DNA of 64,000 nucleotides, taken from positions 62,001 to 126,000 of the forward strand of contig CAZHOR010000005.1 of the NCBI GenBank assembly GCA_964534325.1, written 5' to 3'. The notes under the pieces were generated by a model, which worked only from the letters and a program-made list of their open reading frames with translations, did no database searches and was not told where the DNA came from. How positions within the stretch are numbered: the stretch's first letter is position 1; each line of letters begins with the position of its first letter. The position numbers and the translations under genes were made by a program. Positions 1 through 7,386 of the stretch are shown here, piece after piece. The stretch is from JdFR-22 sp964534325. GTDB taxonomy: Archaea > Halobacteriota > Archaeoglobi > Archaeoglobales > Archaeoglobaceae.

Positions 1-1
1 C

Positions 2-157
2 GGGTGGCGGGCCAGCGAGGCTTTCCTTAACGCCTATCTGATGGCGTGGCCCCATGTCTCCACCTACGACGGAGGCTGGTTCGAATGGAGCAGCGACGAA
101 AACAATCCCGTCGAAACAGGAATACCCCAAAACACTGTTTTCGAGCCTGAGTCCTAA
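2..157 (+). CDS. Rhodanese-type sulfurtransferase, C-terminal end (5' cut by window)
   Basis: An open frame enters from the left edge and ends at TAA 155-157, giving 51 residues. The tail carries the run YDGGWFEWSS followed by NPVETG, which resembles the end of a second rhodanese domain in thiosulfate/3-mercaptopyruvate sulfurtransferases (Gly-Gly-Trp-x-Glu-Trp after the catalytic loop). The catalytic cysteine would lie outside the window, so activity cannot be judged. The family moves sulfane sulfur between thiol acceptors. The gene is convergent with the VTT membrane protein gene five bases downstream. Family assignment rests on this tail only. Confidence 0.6.
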   Translation, partial: GWRASEAFLNAYLMAWPHVSTYDGGWFEWSSDENNPVETGIPQNTVFEPES

Positions 158-162
158 CTGGT

Positions 163-822
163 TTATGGTTGGACGTATTCCTCATGCCTCATTTTAAAAT
201 GGAGCAGAATCCACAGGATACCGGGGATCATGACGCCTATAGTTAGCGGTAAGGACCACTCGGAGACGCTTTGTGCCCTGCTACCAAAATATGAGTAGAA
301 TATAGTGATAGGGATGGTCCCAATCAGGATAAGTAAGAGGAAACGTCTAACAGGGATTCTGGTCAGTCCGGCGAAACAGGACATGGTTTCGGTTAGCATG
401 GGAACCATTCTTGACAGTATAAGTATCCCTTCTCCCCACCGAAGAAACCACCTGTCCATGGAATCTACTTCTGCAGAGTCTATTAATCGTAGTCTATGCT
501 TTCCCAGCTTTCTGGTTATAAAGAAGCCTATAACAGATGAAAGCAATGAGCCACTACTACCGATTATGGTACCCCATAAGATACCGTATATCGAACCCGC
601 CAGGGTCATTAGAACCGAAGAAGGGACAGGAGTGATCAAATCGCTTACAAGCAATAGTGCTATTATCACTCCTGCGAGTGGTCCCGAGGATTGTATATAG
701 TCTTTAGTATTTTGAAGAGTAAGAACTCCAGACCACTCGAAGACCATATACAGTAAGAGGAAGAACACGAACAGGGACATCGGAATCCATTTCCAGCTGA
801 CCCTATCCAACCTGGTTCTCAC
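163..822 (-). CDS. VTT (DedA/TVP38-like) integral membrane protein
   Basis: 219 residues with about five to six hydrophobic segments (about 12-34, 46-66, 72-104, 155-175 and 190-210). The segment with S-D-L-I-T-P-V-P-S and then LAGSIYG-x4-GTIIGSSGS is the hallmark of the VTT/SNARE-associated domain (TVP38/TMEM64/DedA), and RMVPMLTETMSCFAGLTR matches the second re-entrant G-x-x-R-x-P-x region. Members are thought to be lipid scramblases or membrane-homeostasis proteins; a substrate cannot be read from the sequence. The ATG start fits the first membrane segment. The gene stands alone, convergent with the rhodanese end and divergent from the propeller gene. Confidence 0.85.
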   Translation of the reverse strand: MRTRLDRVSWKWIPMSLFVFFLLLYMVFEWSGVLTLQNTKDYIQSSGPLAGVIIALLLVSDLITPVPSSVLMTLAGSIYGILWGTIIGSSGSLLSSVIGFFITRKLGKHRLRLIDSAEVDSMDRWFLRWGEGILILSRMVPMLTETMSCFAGLTRIPVRRFLLLILIGTIPITIFYSYFGSRAQSVSEWSLPLTIGVMIPGILWILLHFKMRHEEYVQP

Positions 823-980
823 TTATAGAATTGAAGGGATTGGTGGTTAAAAAGCTACTCCCGTAATCACGATTTAGGAAACTCTCCTTTAAAACAAAGT
901 ATCAAGACCGAGATTTACTACAATACCTCAAAGAGACGTCATCCCTTTTTTATCGAATATTCTAATACTAAATACTGAAG

Positions 981-994
981 TAAAATTTAAAAAG
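981..994 (+). promoter_or_regulatory. Candidate TATA box for the propeller dehydrogenase gene
   Basis: The A/T run TAAAATTTAAAAAG lies 33-46 bases before the ATG at 1027. Archaeal TATA boxes sit about 25 bases before the transcript start, so the leader would be roughly 10 bases. The rest of 823-1026 is AT-rich, shared with the leftward VTT gene promoter, and shows no gene. Confidence 0.45.
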
Positions 995-1026
995 CATCTC
1001 AATAACTGTGACCTAAGGTGTAAGAT

Positions 1027-2178
1027 ATGGGGGGAAATCTTGTAGAAAGCTGGTGGGTATATCCCGGTTTTAAAATGGAACACGTTGCAACTGGTCTTAA
1101 TCTTCCGGTGAACATCGCTTTTGTGCCCAACCCGGGTAAAGACCCTAAAGACCCATTATTTTATCTGACCGAGCTGTATGGACAGGTGAGGGCCGTAACC
1201 AATGATCACACTGTTTATACCTATGCTGAAGGCCTGTTGAATTACGAGCCCAGTCACGAGTTCCCTGGCAGCGGCGAATCCGGCCTAACCGGTATTTGTG
1301 TAGAACCTGAATCAGGAGACCTATACTTGAGCATGATATACGAAGAAGATGGTGAGATAAAGTCAAGGCTGGTCAGGACCAGAAGTAAGGATGGCCTTCA
1401 CATGGACGGCCTAACAGATATAATGAAGGATATTCCTTCTACCCGGAGAGCCCATCAAATCCAGTCTGTATCCATCGGATTTGACAGGAAATTGTACGTG
1501 ACGTTGGGTGATGGTGGCGCATGGTATAAGTCACAGGATTGGAATGATCTCAGGGGTAAAGTGCTCAGATTAAACCACGATGGAAGAATACCCTGGGATA
1601 ATCCCATCTCGGAAAGTCCAGTTTATGCCAAAGGTTTCAGAAACCCATTCGGTGCTGCATGGAGGAAGAGCGACCAGAGCATGTATATCGCAGGGAACGG
1701 ACCGGATAAAGATGACCGTATTGCCAGAGTAGAGCCATATGAGAACTATGGGTGGCCCAACACCATGAGGAAGAAGTCCATATTCTGGTGGCATTACACT
1801 CAAGCGCCAACGGCACTGGATTTCATGCAGGATGGTCAATTCCCACCACAGTACAACGATAATCTTTTTGTAGCACTCTTCGGAGCATCCTACCAAAAAG
1901 GTACTTCTGAGAAAGGTAAAAAGATAGTGAAGCTCCAGTTGAGCCAGGACGCTACCGCAGTAAAGTCATGCGACAATTTTGTGGTCTATAAAGGAGAAGG
2001 AGCTGCAAGTCCATGTGGCCTGGCATTCGGTCCGGACGGCATGTACTTCACGGACCTCCATGGCGAGGACGGAGGAGGCAATGTATACAAATTAGTCCCT
2101 GACCCTGAAATTATGGAGGAGTTCAAAAAGAAAGAGGACAGGTACGACGATATCTGGGGTGGTTTCGTGGGCGATTAG
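1027..2178 (+). CDS. PQQ-dependent sugar dehydrogenase-like (GSDH) beta-propeller protein
   Basis: 383 residues. The N-terminal G-F-K-M-E-H-V-A-T-G-L-N-L-P-V-N-I-A-F pattern, the GLTGICVEPESGDLYLS strand, the central HQIQSVSIGFDRKLYVTLGDGG blade, AKGFRNPFGAAWR and the late SPCGLAFGPDGMYFTD are typical of the glucose/sorbosone dehydrogenase family of six-bladed propellers. No signal peptide or membrane segment is visible, whereas many bacterial relatives are exported, so this one may be cytoplasmic. Whether it binds PQQ cannot be said; many archaeal relatives are uncharacterised. The aldo/keto reductase gene follows after 16 bases and is probably co-transcribed, which hints at sugar or aldehyde oxidation and reduction. 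Confidence 0.75.
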   Translation: MGGNLVESWWVYPGFKMEHVATGLNLPVNIAFVPNPGKDPKDPLFYLTELYGQVRAVTNDHTVYTYAEGLLNYEPSHEFPGSGESGLTGICVEPESGDLYLSMIYEEDGEIKSRLVRTRSKDGLHMDGLTDIMKDIPSTRRAHQIQSVSIGFDRKLYVTLGDGGAWYKSQDWNDLRGKVLRLNHDGRIPWDNPISESPVYAKGFRNPFGAAWRKSDQSMYIAGNGPDKDDRIARVEPYENYGWPNTMRKKSIFWWHYTQAPTALDFMQDGQFPPQYNDNLFVALFGASYQKGTSEKGKKIVKLQLSQDATAVKSCDNFVVYKGEGAASPCGLAFGPDGMYFTDLHGEDGGGNVYKLVPDPEIMEEFKKKEDRYDDIWGGFVGD

Positions 2179-2194
2179 CCGTTGAGGTGTTCGC

Positions 2195-3193
2195 ATGGAA
2201 TATACCAATATAGCTGGAACAGACGTCATAGTATCCCGCATAGGTCTGGGCAGCCAGCCGATCGGATACCACGAAAAAAGGAGTGGGATAGAGACTGTTC
2301 ATAAGGCTCTGGAGGAGGGGATCACTTTAATTGATGTCGCTCCGGTTTACGGGAAAGGACGTTCGGAAGAGATAGTAGGGGATGCTTTAAAAGAATACGA
2401 TCGTGAGGAGTTCGTTGTAGCCACCAAAACCGGACTGGATTATGAAAATAATACAGTTAGAAATGGTACTCCGAAAAGAATATTGAAGGACATTGAAACT
2501 TCTCTAAAGAGACTGAATACGGATTACGTTGACATACTTCACGTGCACTGGCCCGACCCCCTTCACCCCTTAAGGGACACAGCCAGAACAATAAAAAATC
2601 TGCAGAGGGAGGGTAAGGTAAGGGCCATAGGTGTGAGCAATTTTAATGTGGAGCAGATAGAAGAGTTCTCCAGAGAAACTGAAGTTAATACCTGCCAGAT
2701 GCCCTACAATATTTTCGAGAGAAAGTATGAAAATGACGTCCTTCCCTTCTGTAAAAAGAACAACATAACTTTCCTCGCTTACAGGTCACTGTGCCAGGGT
2801 CTGCTGACAGGCAAGTTATTGCCGGATGCAGAATACAGCGAGCACTCCGTTAAGAAGGACGATCCCAAGTTCAGACCATCCAGGTACCAGCAGTATCTGG
2901 AGGCGGTGGAAAAGCTTTCCAGGATGGCAGAAGAGCGCAAAAGAAAGTTAATAGATGTGGCTATCCAGTGGATACTGGACAATGAGAATTCTGTAGCTCT
3001 GTGGGGTGCCTGGAAACCTGAATACCTGGATGAAGTCAATGATGTGTTGGGCCAGAAACTGGATCCCAGTATAAGGGAAGATGTAGATCGGATCCTGCAA
3101 GAGACCATTAAAGATCCTGTCGGCCCCGAATTTCTGGCACCTCCCACAAGAGATTCCGCACAAACAGGTAAAGATAGAGAAAACGTAAGATAG
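2195..3193 (+). CDS. Aldo/keto reductase
   Basis: 332 residues, the normal family length. The catalytic tetrad is visible: Asp in LIDVAPVYG with Tyr four residues on, Lys in VVATKTG, and His in ILHVHWPDP. GVSNFNVEQIEEF is the conserved strand-6 motif, and the late VALWGAWKPEYLDE segment replaces the usual nucleotide-binding I-P-G motif. The family reduces aldehydes or ketones with NADPH in a TIM barrel. A GAGGTG ribosome site precedes the ATG. The gene lies 16 bases after the propeller gene, so the two probably form an operon. The substrate is unknown. Confidence 0.88.
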   Translation: MEYTNIAGTDVIVSRIGLGSQPIGYHEKRSGIETVHKALEEGITLIDVAPVYGKGRSEEIVGDALKEYDREEFVVATKTGLDYENNTVRNGTPKRILKDIETSLKRLNTDYVDILHVHWPDPLHPLRDTARTIKNLQREGKVRAIGVSNFNVEQIEEFSRETEVNTCQMPYNIFERKYENDVLPFCKKNNITFLAYRSLCQGLLTGKLLPDAEYSEHSVKKDDPKFRPSRYQQYLEAVEKLSRMAEERKRKLIDVAIQWILDNENSVALWGAWKPEYLDEVNDVLGQKLDPSIREDVDRILQETIKDPVGPEFLAPPTRDSAQTGKDRENVR

Positions 3194-3303
3194 AGTTCGA
3201 TTAGGTAATAAAGTGAGTAAAAGTGAGTAACATAGAAGATATTAGAAGCAATGAAGTTTAGTATATGGCACAGTGCGGCCAGTTAAGGGGTCTGGACCCT
3301 ATC

Positions 3304-3313
3304 AGGAGGTGAT
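3304..3313 (+). promoter_or_regulatory. Strong Shine-Dalgarno site of the EgtD-like gene
   Basis: AGGAGGTGAT is a full-length match to the 16S rRNA 3' end and lies six bases before the ATG at 3320. It fixes the start codon. It is the best ribosome-binding site in this part of the window, and a short G+C stem (GGGTC/GACCC) lies just upstream. Confidence 0.85.
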
Positions 3314-3319
3314 TCTGGC

Positions 3320-4309
3320 ATGATAATCTCACCAGAGGACATCAAAAATACTGATGAATCTGATCAAATATTTGACGAATTCCGAAAGGATGTGGAAACT
3401 GGGCTTATGGCCGAACAGAAATTCATTCCCTCCAAACATCTCTACGATGACAGGGGGTCGAGTCTTTTCCAGAGAATCATGGATTTACCTGAATACTATC
3501 TCTTTAATGCGGAGAAAGAGATACTGGAGACCCATTCAAAGAATATAGCCTCATTGCTTGGCTCTGAACCGGTCAATATTGTGGAATTGGGGGTAGGAGA
3601 TGGGAAAAAAACTTCAATACTTTTAGAGTCGCTGACCCAAAAAAAGTTGGATTTTGAATTGATGATCATTGACATATCGCGGAAAGCACTTCAAGAATTC
3701 GTGGAGAGGTCAGGAAAAGAGAATCTCGATTACCATATAAGGTGCGTTAATGCGGATTATGTTGACGGACTTAAATGGCTACAGAAAGAGGACAATCGCA
3801 GGATGTTGGTGCTTTTTCTGGGCTCCAGCATTGGCAACTTCACTCCTGATGAAGAAGAAGATTTCTTGAAACGGATACGTTCCAACCTGGATAAAAAAGA
3901 CCGCATTTTACTGGGTTTTGACATAACAAGCGATACAGAAAAGCTTTTACGCGCCTACAACGACTCGATAGGTGTTACCCGAGAATTCAACTTAAACCTA
4001 TTAAGGAGAATGAACAGGGAGCTGGATGCAGATTTCGATTTGAACAAATTCGAACATGTTCCCCTGTACAATCCCCTGCAACATCAGATGGAGAGCTACA
4101 TAGAAAGCAAAAAGGATCAAACGGTCAAGATTAGAACCCTGGATATGGAAATACAATTTTTTGAGGGAGAAAAAATCCACACAGAGATATCAAGAAAATA
4201 CACCAAAGAAAAAATAGAAAAATTGGCCAGAAAAACAGGATTCAAAAAGGAATCCAATTATTTCAACAGCAAAAAGAACTTTGTATTAAGCTTGTGGGCA
4301 CCCAAATAA
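3320..4309 (+). CDS. EgtD-like L-histidine N-alpha-methyltransferase family protein
   Basis: 329 residues, the usual EgtD length. The sequence shows FIPSKHLYDDRGSSLF near residue 33, LPEYYLFNAEKEIL, the SAM-binding VELGVGDGKKT (family form E-L-G-S-G-x-x-x-K-T) and LFLGSSIGNFTPDEEEDFL, all diagnostic of the histidine-specific methyltransferase family (DUF2260/EgtD). EgtD makes trimethylhistidine, the first step to ergothioneine. The partner enzymes EgtB/EgtE or EgtC are not nearby, so the product could be a different trimethylated amine or a compatible solute. It is a single-gene unit with a strong ribosome site, ending about 240 bases before the tRNA. Family is sure, substrate is not. Confidence 0.85.
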   Translation: MIISPEDIKNTDESDQIFDEFRKDVETGLMAEQKFIPSKHLYDDRGSSLFQRIMDLPEYYLFNAEKEILETHSKNIASLLGSEPVNIVELGVGDGKKTSILLESLTQKKLDFELMIIDISRKALQEFVERSGKENLDYHIRCVNADYVDGLKWLQKEDNRRMLVLFLGSSIGNFTPDEEEDFLKRIRSNLDKKDRILLGFDITSDTEKLLRAYNDSIGVTREFNLNLLRRMNRELDADFDLNKFEHVPLYNPLQHQMESYIESKKDQTVKIRTLDMEIQFFEGEKIHTEISRKYTKEKIEKLARKTGFKKESNYFNSKKNFVLSLWAPK

Positions 4310-4553
4310 AACGATAGTATGTGTTTAGAGGTTTAGATGAATTAAAAAATACATACCTTTTTCAATAAGGACTTTATTAGAAAGTGAATACTTTTCATAT
4401 ATCCCTAATGATAAGGGAATTTGAAAAACCATTGATCTTTTAAGGTTCACTCCCTCTCAAACTTACTTTGAGTTCCGCTCAAGACTGCTTTAAAGTATTC
4501 TCAAGTGTAACCAAAGACAAAGGATTGATCAGGAATTTTTAGGTTAATATTAG

Positions 4554-4672
4554 TGCTCCGGCCGGGATTTGAACCCGGGTCATCGGCTGTCTTCGACACG
4601 TTGCGTTTTGTCGAATCGTGCGAACCGTGCCTCGAAAGGCCGGTATGATTGGCCGGACTACACTACCGGAGC
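4554..4672 (-). tRNA. tRNA-Glu (anticodon TTC) with a 44-nt archaeal intron
   Basis: Read on the minus strand the gene begins GCTCCGG and ends CCGGAGCA, a perfect 7-bp acceptor stem with discriminator A. The T arm is CCGGG-TTCAAAT-CCCGG. The anticodon loop is C-TTTC-G-A with anticodon TTC at 4634-4636. Exon 1 is 4633-4672 (40 nt) and exon 2 is 4554-4588 (35 nt), 75 nt when joined. The 44-nt insert at 4589-4632 sits after position 37, the canonical archaeal site, and contains a 7-bp helix TTCGACA/TGTCGAA with a 10-nt loop, as expected for bulge-helix-bulge splicing. One anticodon-stem pair (27-43) is C-A. CCA is not encoded. Confidence 0.93.
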
Positions 4673-4706
4673 TTGTTAATGATTGATTGGTTTTGGGGGG
4701 GTTCTG

Positions 4707-4729
4707 ACTTATAAATTTACTTATAAATT
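4707..4729 (-). promoter_or_regulatory. Tandem TATA boxes upstream of tRNA-Glu
   Basis: ACTTATAAATT occurs twice 12 bases apart (4707-4717 and 4719-4729), read on the minus strand as AATTTATAAGT. The nearer copy begins 35 bases before the tRNA 5' end, so transcription from it would leave a leader of about 10 bases. The exact duplication suggests either two alternative start points or a strengthened promoter. Confidence 0.6.
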
Positions 4730-4821
4730 CTCCCTCTTGGTAACCGGTTTGAGTTGTTAATAATTCTTTCCCTCTACCTCTGACTCATGACTTATTTTGT
4801 TTGACCGTCAGCTTTGCTGAT

Positions 4822-4854
4822 GACCACTGGACTGCTTCGTTTGTTCCAGTGGTC
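4822..4854. repeat. Perfect 10-bp inverted repeat (hairpin) between tRNA-Glu and the ArsR gene
   Basis: GACCACTGGA (4822-4831) and TCCAGTGGTC (4845-4854) are exact reverse complements around a 13-base loop. A second smaller stem, GTCAGC/GCTGA(T)GAC, lies directly upstream at about 4807-4823. The hairpin lies about 47 bases past the stop of the ArsR-type gene and could shape its 3' end. No oligo-T tract follows closely, so it is not a classical archaeal terminator. The stretch 4673-4900 otherwise holds only the tRNA promoter. Confidence 0.5.
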
Positions 4855-4900
4855 TGCTATAGTTGAACTTATTTCAGTGTTTGAGTTATTGGTGTTGAGG

Positions 4901-5518
4901 TTATTCCAGGTTTTCGATCATGTTCTTCCACATATAACTGAAGGGGGGTCCAAGAGCGTAATACATGGATGTGCGGGAGTCCAGTATTTGTCTTAATTCC
5001 TCTTTGAGGGGTTCAGCGTCTCCTCCCCTTGATTCTGCTTCTTCTATGTTTTCTTTCAGTTTCTGGAGGTAGGAAGAGTCGAAGGATATCCTGGAGACGA
5101 TATCGTCAAAGAGCTCTTTTCCTTTTCTCTCATCGGCATACTCTACTGGAGAGTAACGGGCGAGAGTGTTCATGAATGATCTTAGAGCCTCGTCACCTGC
5201 AGAAACCATCTTGAGAGCTTCCACGCCTGCGGTCTCCCAGAAGTTCTCGCTTTTCAGGGTTAGATATGCGGAATACACTCCCGCAAGGTACATTCTGAGT
5301 TCGGAGTTGAGTGCACTATCCGTGAGGCTGTAGATCTTTCTTCTTCCTTCGTTTTTCACTTCCACGAATTTGGAGTTCAACAGGTCTTTCAGGTGGCTGG
5401 AGAGGGTTGGTTCCGATAGTTTGGTCTCATCTTTTAACCCCGTGAAGTCCATGGGCTGCTTTAGCAGGGCTACAAGAATCTTCCTCCTGTTGCTGGCATA
5501 CTCGTTCTTTTGATACAC
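4901..5518 (-). CDS. ArsR-family winged-helix transcriptional regulator with C-terminal helical domain
   Basis: 205 residues. Residues about 8-70 form a winged helix: SNRRKILVALLKQPMDFTGL, then the recognition helix SEPTLSSHLKDLLNSKFVEV and a wing with EGRRKIYSLTD. The remaining 130 residues are helical, without recognisable metal-binding cysteines, so a metal-sensing role is not supported. GTG at 5518 is the only reasonable start and appears leaderless (see the promoter entry). No obvious target operon adjoins it; it may act on its own promoter or the divergent HD gene region. Its ligand is unknown. Confidence 0.75.
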   Translation of the reverse strand: MYQKNEYASNRRKILVALLKQPMDFTGLKDETKLSEPTLSSHLKDLLNSKFVEVKNEGRRKIYSLTDSALNSELRMYLAGVYSAYLTLKSENFWETAGVEALKMVSAGDEALRSFMNTLARYSPVEYADERKGKELFDDIVSRISFDSSYLQKLKENIEEAESRGGDAEPLKEELRQILDSRTSMYYALGPPFSYMWKNMIENLE

Positions 5519-5537
5519 TTAAATGAAGTCACCTAAG

Positions 5538-5550
5538 TTTATATTTAAAA
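5538..5550 (-). promoter_or_regulatory. TATA box placing the ArsR-type transcript start at its GTG codon
   Basis: TTTATATTTAAAA, read in reverse as TTTTAAATATAAA, is centred about 26 bases before the GTG at 5518. That places the transcript start at or within a base or two of the start codon, with no Shine-Dalgarno site present, which is the pattern of a leaderless archaeal mRNA. The rest of 5519-5650 is AT-rich with no gene. Confidence 0.55.
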
Positions 5551-5650
5551 CTTTCCCCTTGACTACTTCAATGAATTAAGTCATTAATATTTAGTTTATT
5601 TTTTATTCGGCTTATTTATTCAGCCTCCTATGCCCGAAGTGAAGGGAGGA

Positions 5651-6844
5651 CTACCATAGGGGTAGAACTTCGTCCAACCTTTTCTGCCTCTTGATCTTCT
5701 CTATCTCAAAATAGTCGGCTGCGGCGATGGCAACTTTATCCCTGTGCTCTTTAAGGGTGTAAACTCCCATCTTCCATCCTTCACCGTGACCGTTCTTGAG
5801 AGCGTTCACAAGTGGGGATATCTCTTCCAGCTCCATAAGCTCTCCATCAATGTTCACCCGAGCATTAAGCTCTCTGGTCTCACCCAGCGGTGGGATGTCC
5901 ACTATGACATAATCCGGGTCAATATGTGATATTTCGGCTATTTCTTCCTCTGCATGTCGGGGATCGACTTTAGTGACATCTACCCCTATGCGGGGTAAGT
6001 TGACGTAAATAGCTCGCTTCATCAACTTCCGAGAATCTATACGGGACATCATTTCTCCGGCATACCCTTCTCTGTCCCTCAAAAAGGATATGACATCGTA
6101 ATCATCCATCCTGAAGAGTTTTTCCGGGTCTATCAGCTCATCGGCGAGACATTTCTCCAGTGCTTTCTCGTACATCTTTTCGGCTATCCTGCACACGTGA
6201 TGAAAGTAAACCGTGGGATACATCATGAACCTGGATATCAACAGGGACTCTGCAGCCCTCAAGCCTCCGGAATCGATTATCAGTCTTCGGTCCTCAAAAT
6301 AGATCTTGTTGATCAACCTCATCAGATCGAAAACACCGTATGCCACACCAGTATAGTAAGAGTCCCTCACCAGGTAATCCATCCTGTCTGCATCAATATC
6401 TCCACTCACTATATCAATAGATGATTTTCCCTTGACATGGTGAAATACCTCTCCCGTTCTCAGCCCTTTCTCCGCCAGAATGTCCTTTATCTCAGTTTCC
6501 TTGACCATATCTTCGTGTTCTAAGCCGAGGTACTTGCTGACAAGTCTTTCGCTGGAGTGGGAAAAAGGAGGGTGCCCCATATCGTGTATAAGAGCAGCAG
6601 CAATGATCTCATCCTTGACTTTCTCACTAATGTCCATTTTCTGAGCCAGAAGTTTGGCGATATGCATGGTGCCGATGCTGTGCTCGAATCTTGTGTGATT
6701 AGCTCCGGGATACACCAGATTCCCGAACCCTATTTGTTTTATTCTTCGCAAACGCTGAAAAGAAGGAGTATCTATAATATCGATGATCCAGTCTTCAGTA
6801 GTTATGTTGCCATGAATGGGGTCCTGGATGATTTTTTGTTCCAT
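5651..6844 (-). CDS. HD-domain phosphohydrolase (SAMHD1/dGTPase-like)
   Basis: 397 residues from ATG 6844; a TTG five codons upstream is possible but weaker. The metal-binding HD signature is complete: HTRFEHSIGTMH, then ALIHDMGHPPFSHSSE, then the late Asp in SGDIDADRMDYLVRDSYYTG. The opening IIQDPIHGNI and PSFQRLRRIKQIG are characteristic of the COG1078 subfamily related to SAMHD1 and dGTPases, which cleave dNTPs or other phosphate esters. The C-terminal 150 residues are less conserved. The gene is a single unit transcribed leftward, divergent from gar1. Substrate is not known for most archaeal members. Confidence 0.87.
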   Translation of the reverse strand: MEQKIIQDPIHGNITTEDWIIDIIDTPSFQRLRRIKQIGFGNLVYPGANHTRFEHSIGTMHIAKLLAQKMDISEKVKDEIIAAALIHDMGHPPFSHSSERLVSKYLGLEHEDMVKETEIKDILAEKGLRTGEVFHHVKGKSSIDIVSGDIDADRMDYLVRDSYYTGVAYGVFDLMRLINKIYFEDRRLIIDSGGLRAAESLLISRFMMYPTVYFHHVCRIAEKMYEKALEKCLADELIDPEKLFRMDDYDVISFLRDREGYAGEMMSRIDSRKLMKRAIYVNLPRIGVDVTKVDPRHAEEEIAEISHIDPDYVIVDIPPLGETRELNARVNIDGELMELEEISPLVNALKNGHGEGWKMGVYTLKEHRDKVAIAAADYFEIEKIKRQKRLDEVLPLW

Positions 6845-7059
6845 GAATGGGGGATTCAATCAAGTGAAATATCTTTTTTCCGATTCATAATAGCTATGAT
6901 GATATGGGCGAAAGCTTTATATAACATGAACTAAAGATATTTTAAAGTTTCGATATAGTTAATGAGCGAAAGTGGTAAGGCTACAGCCCTTTGAAATGAT
7001 TAAGGCATATAGTATAATTAAGCTGACCGGAACTAAAATTTAACTGTTTGGAGACTATC

Positions 7060-7386
7060 ATGAAGGACCTGCGTAAGATTGGTAGTGTGGCCCATGTTTC
7101 ACGTACCGGTTTCATTGTCACTCCCCTAAAACCGAATAATTTGCCCCAGATCGGCTCTAAAGTAGTTAATAATAGGGCTAAAAAGATAGGGAAGGTTCAG
7201 GACATAATCGGGCCAACAAGGTCTCCTTTTGCGCTCATTAAGCCCGAAAAAGAAGCGTTAAAAGCTTCAGGAAAGAATTCTGGAGCTTTTAGTCTTACTG
7301 AAGAAGAATTATTTGTGGTGATTCCTCATGCCGGAGATAGAAAAAATAAGGGAAAAAGAAAAAGAAGTAGAGAGAAAAGAAGTTGA
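7060..7386 (+). CDS. gar1: H/ACA ribonucleoprotein subunit Gar1
   Basis: 108 residues from ATG 7060. A TTG at 7048 is in frame, but the sequence TTGGAG around it is better read as the ribosome site of the ATG. The core LRKIGSVAHVSRTGFIVTPL, then IGSKVVNNRAKKIGKVQDIIGPT and FALIKPE, is the beta-barrel of archaeal Gar1, which clamps the thumb loop of Cbf5 during guide-directed pseudouridylation of rRNA. The tail is Lys/Arg-rich. The gene overlaps tfb by 59 bases; gar1-tfb is a common archaeal pair. Its partner Cbf5 is also in this window at 23.5 kb. Confidence 0.92.
   Translation: MKDLRKIGSVAHVSRTGFIVTPLKPNNLPQIGSKVVNNRAKKIGKVQDIIGPTRSPFALIKPEKEALKASGKNSGAFSLTEEELFVVIPHAGDRKNKGKRKRSREKRS

Noticed and set aside
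305..700. Plus-strand frame inside the VTT protein gene
   Set aside because: Antisense shadow; low-complexity Ser/Ile/Pro composition and no start signals.
4814..4996. Plus-strand frame of 60 codons
   Set aside because: It runs through the 10-bp hairpin and into the 3' end of the ArsR gene; hydrophobic low-complexity translation with no start signal.
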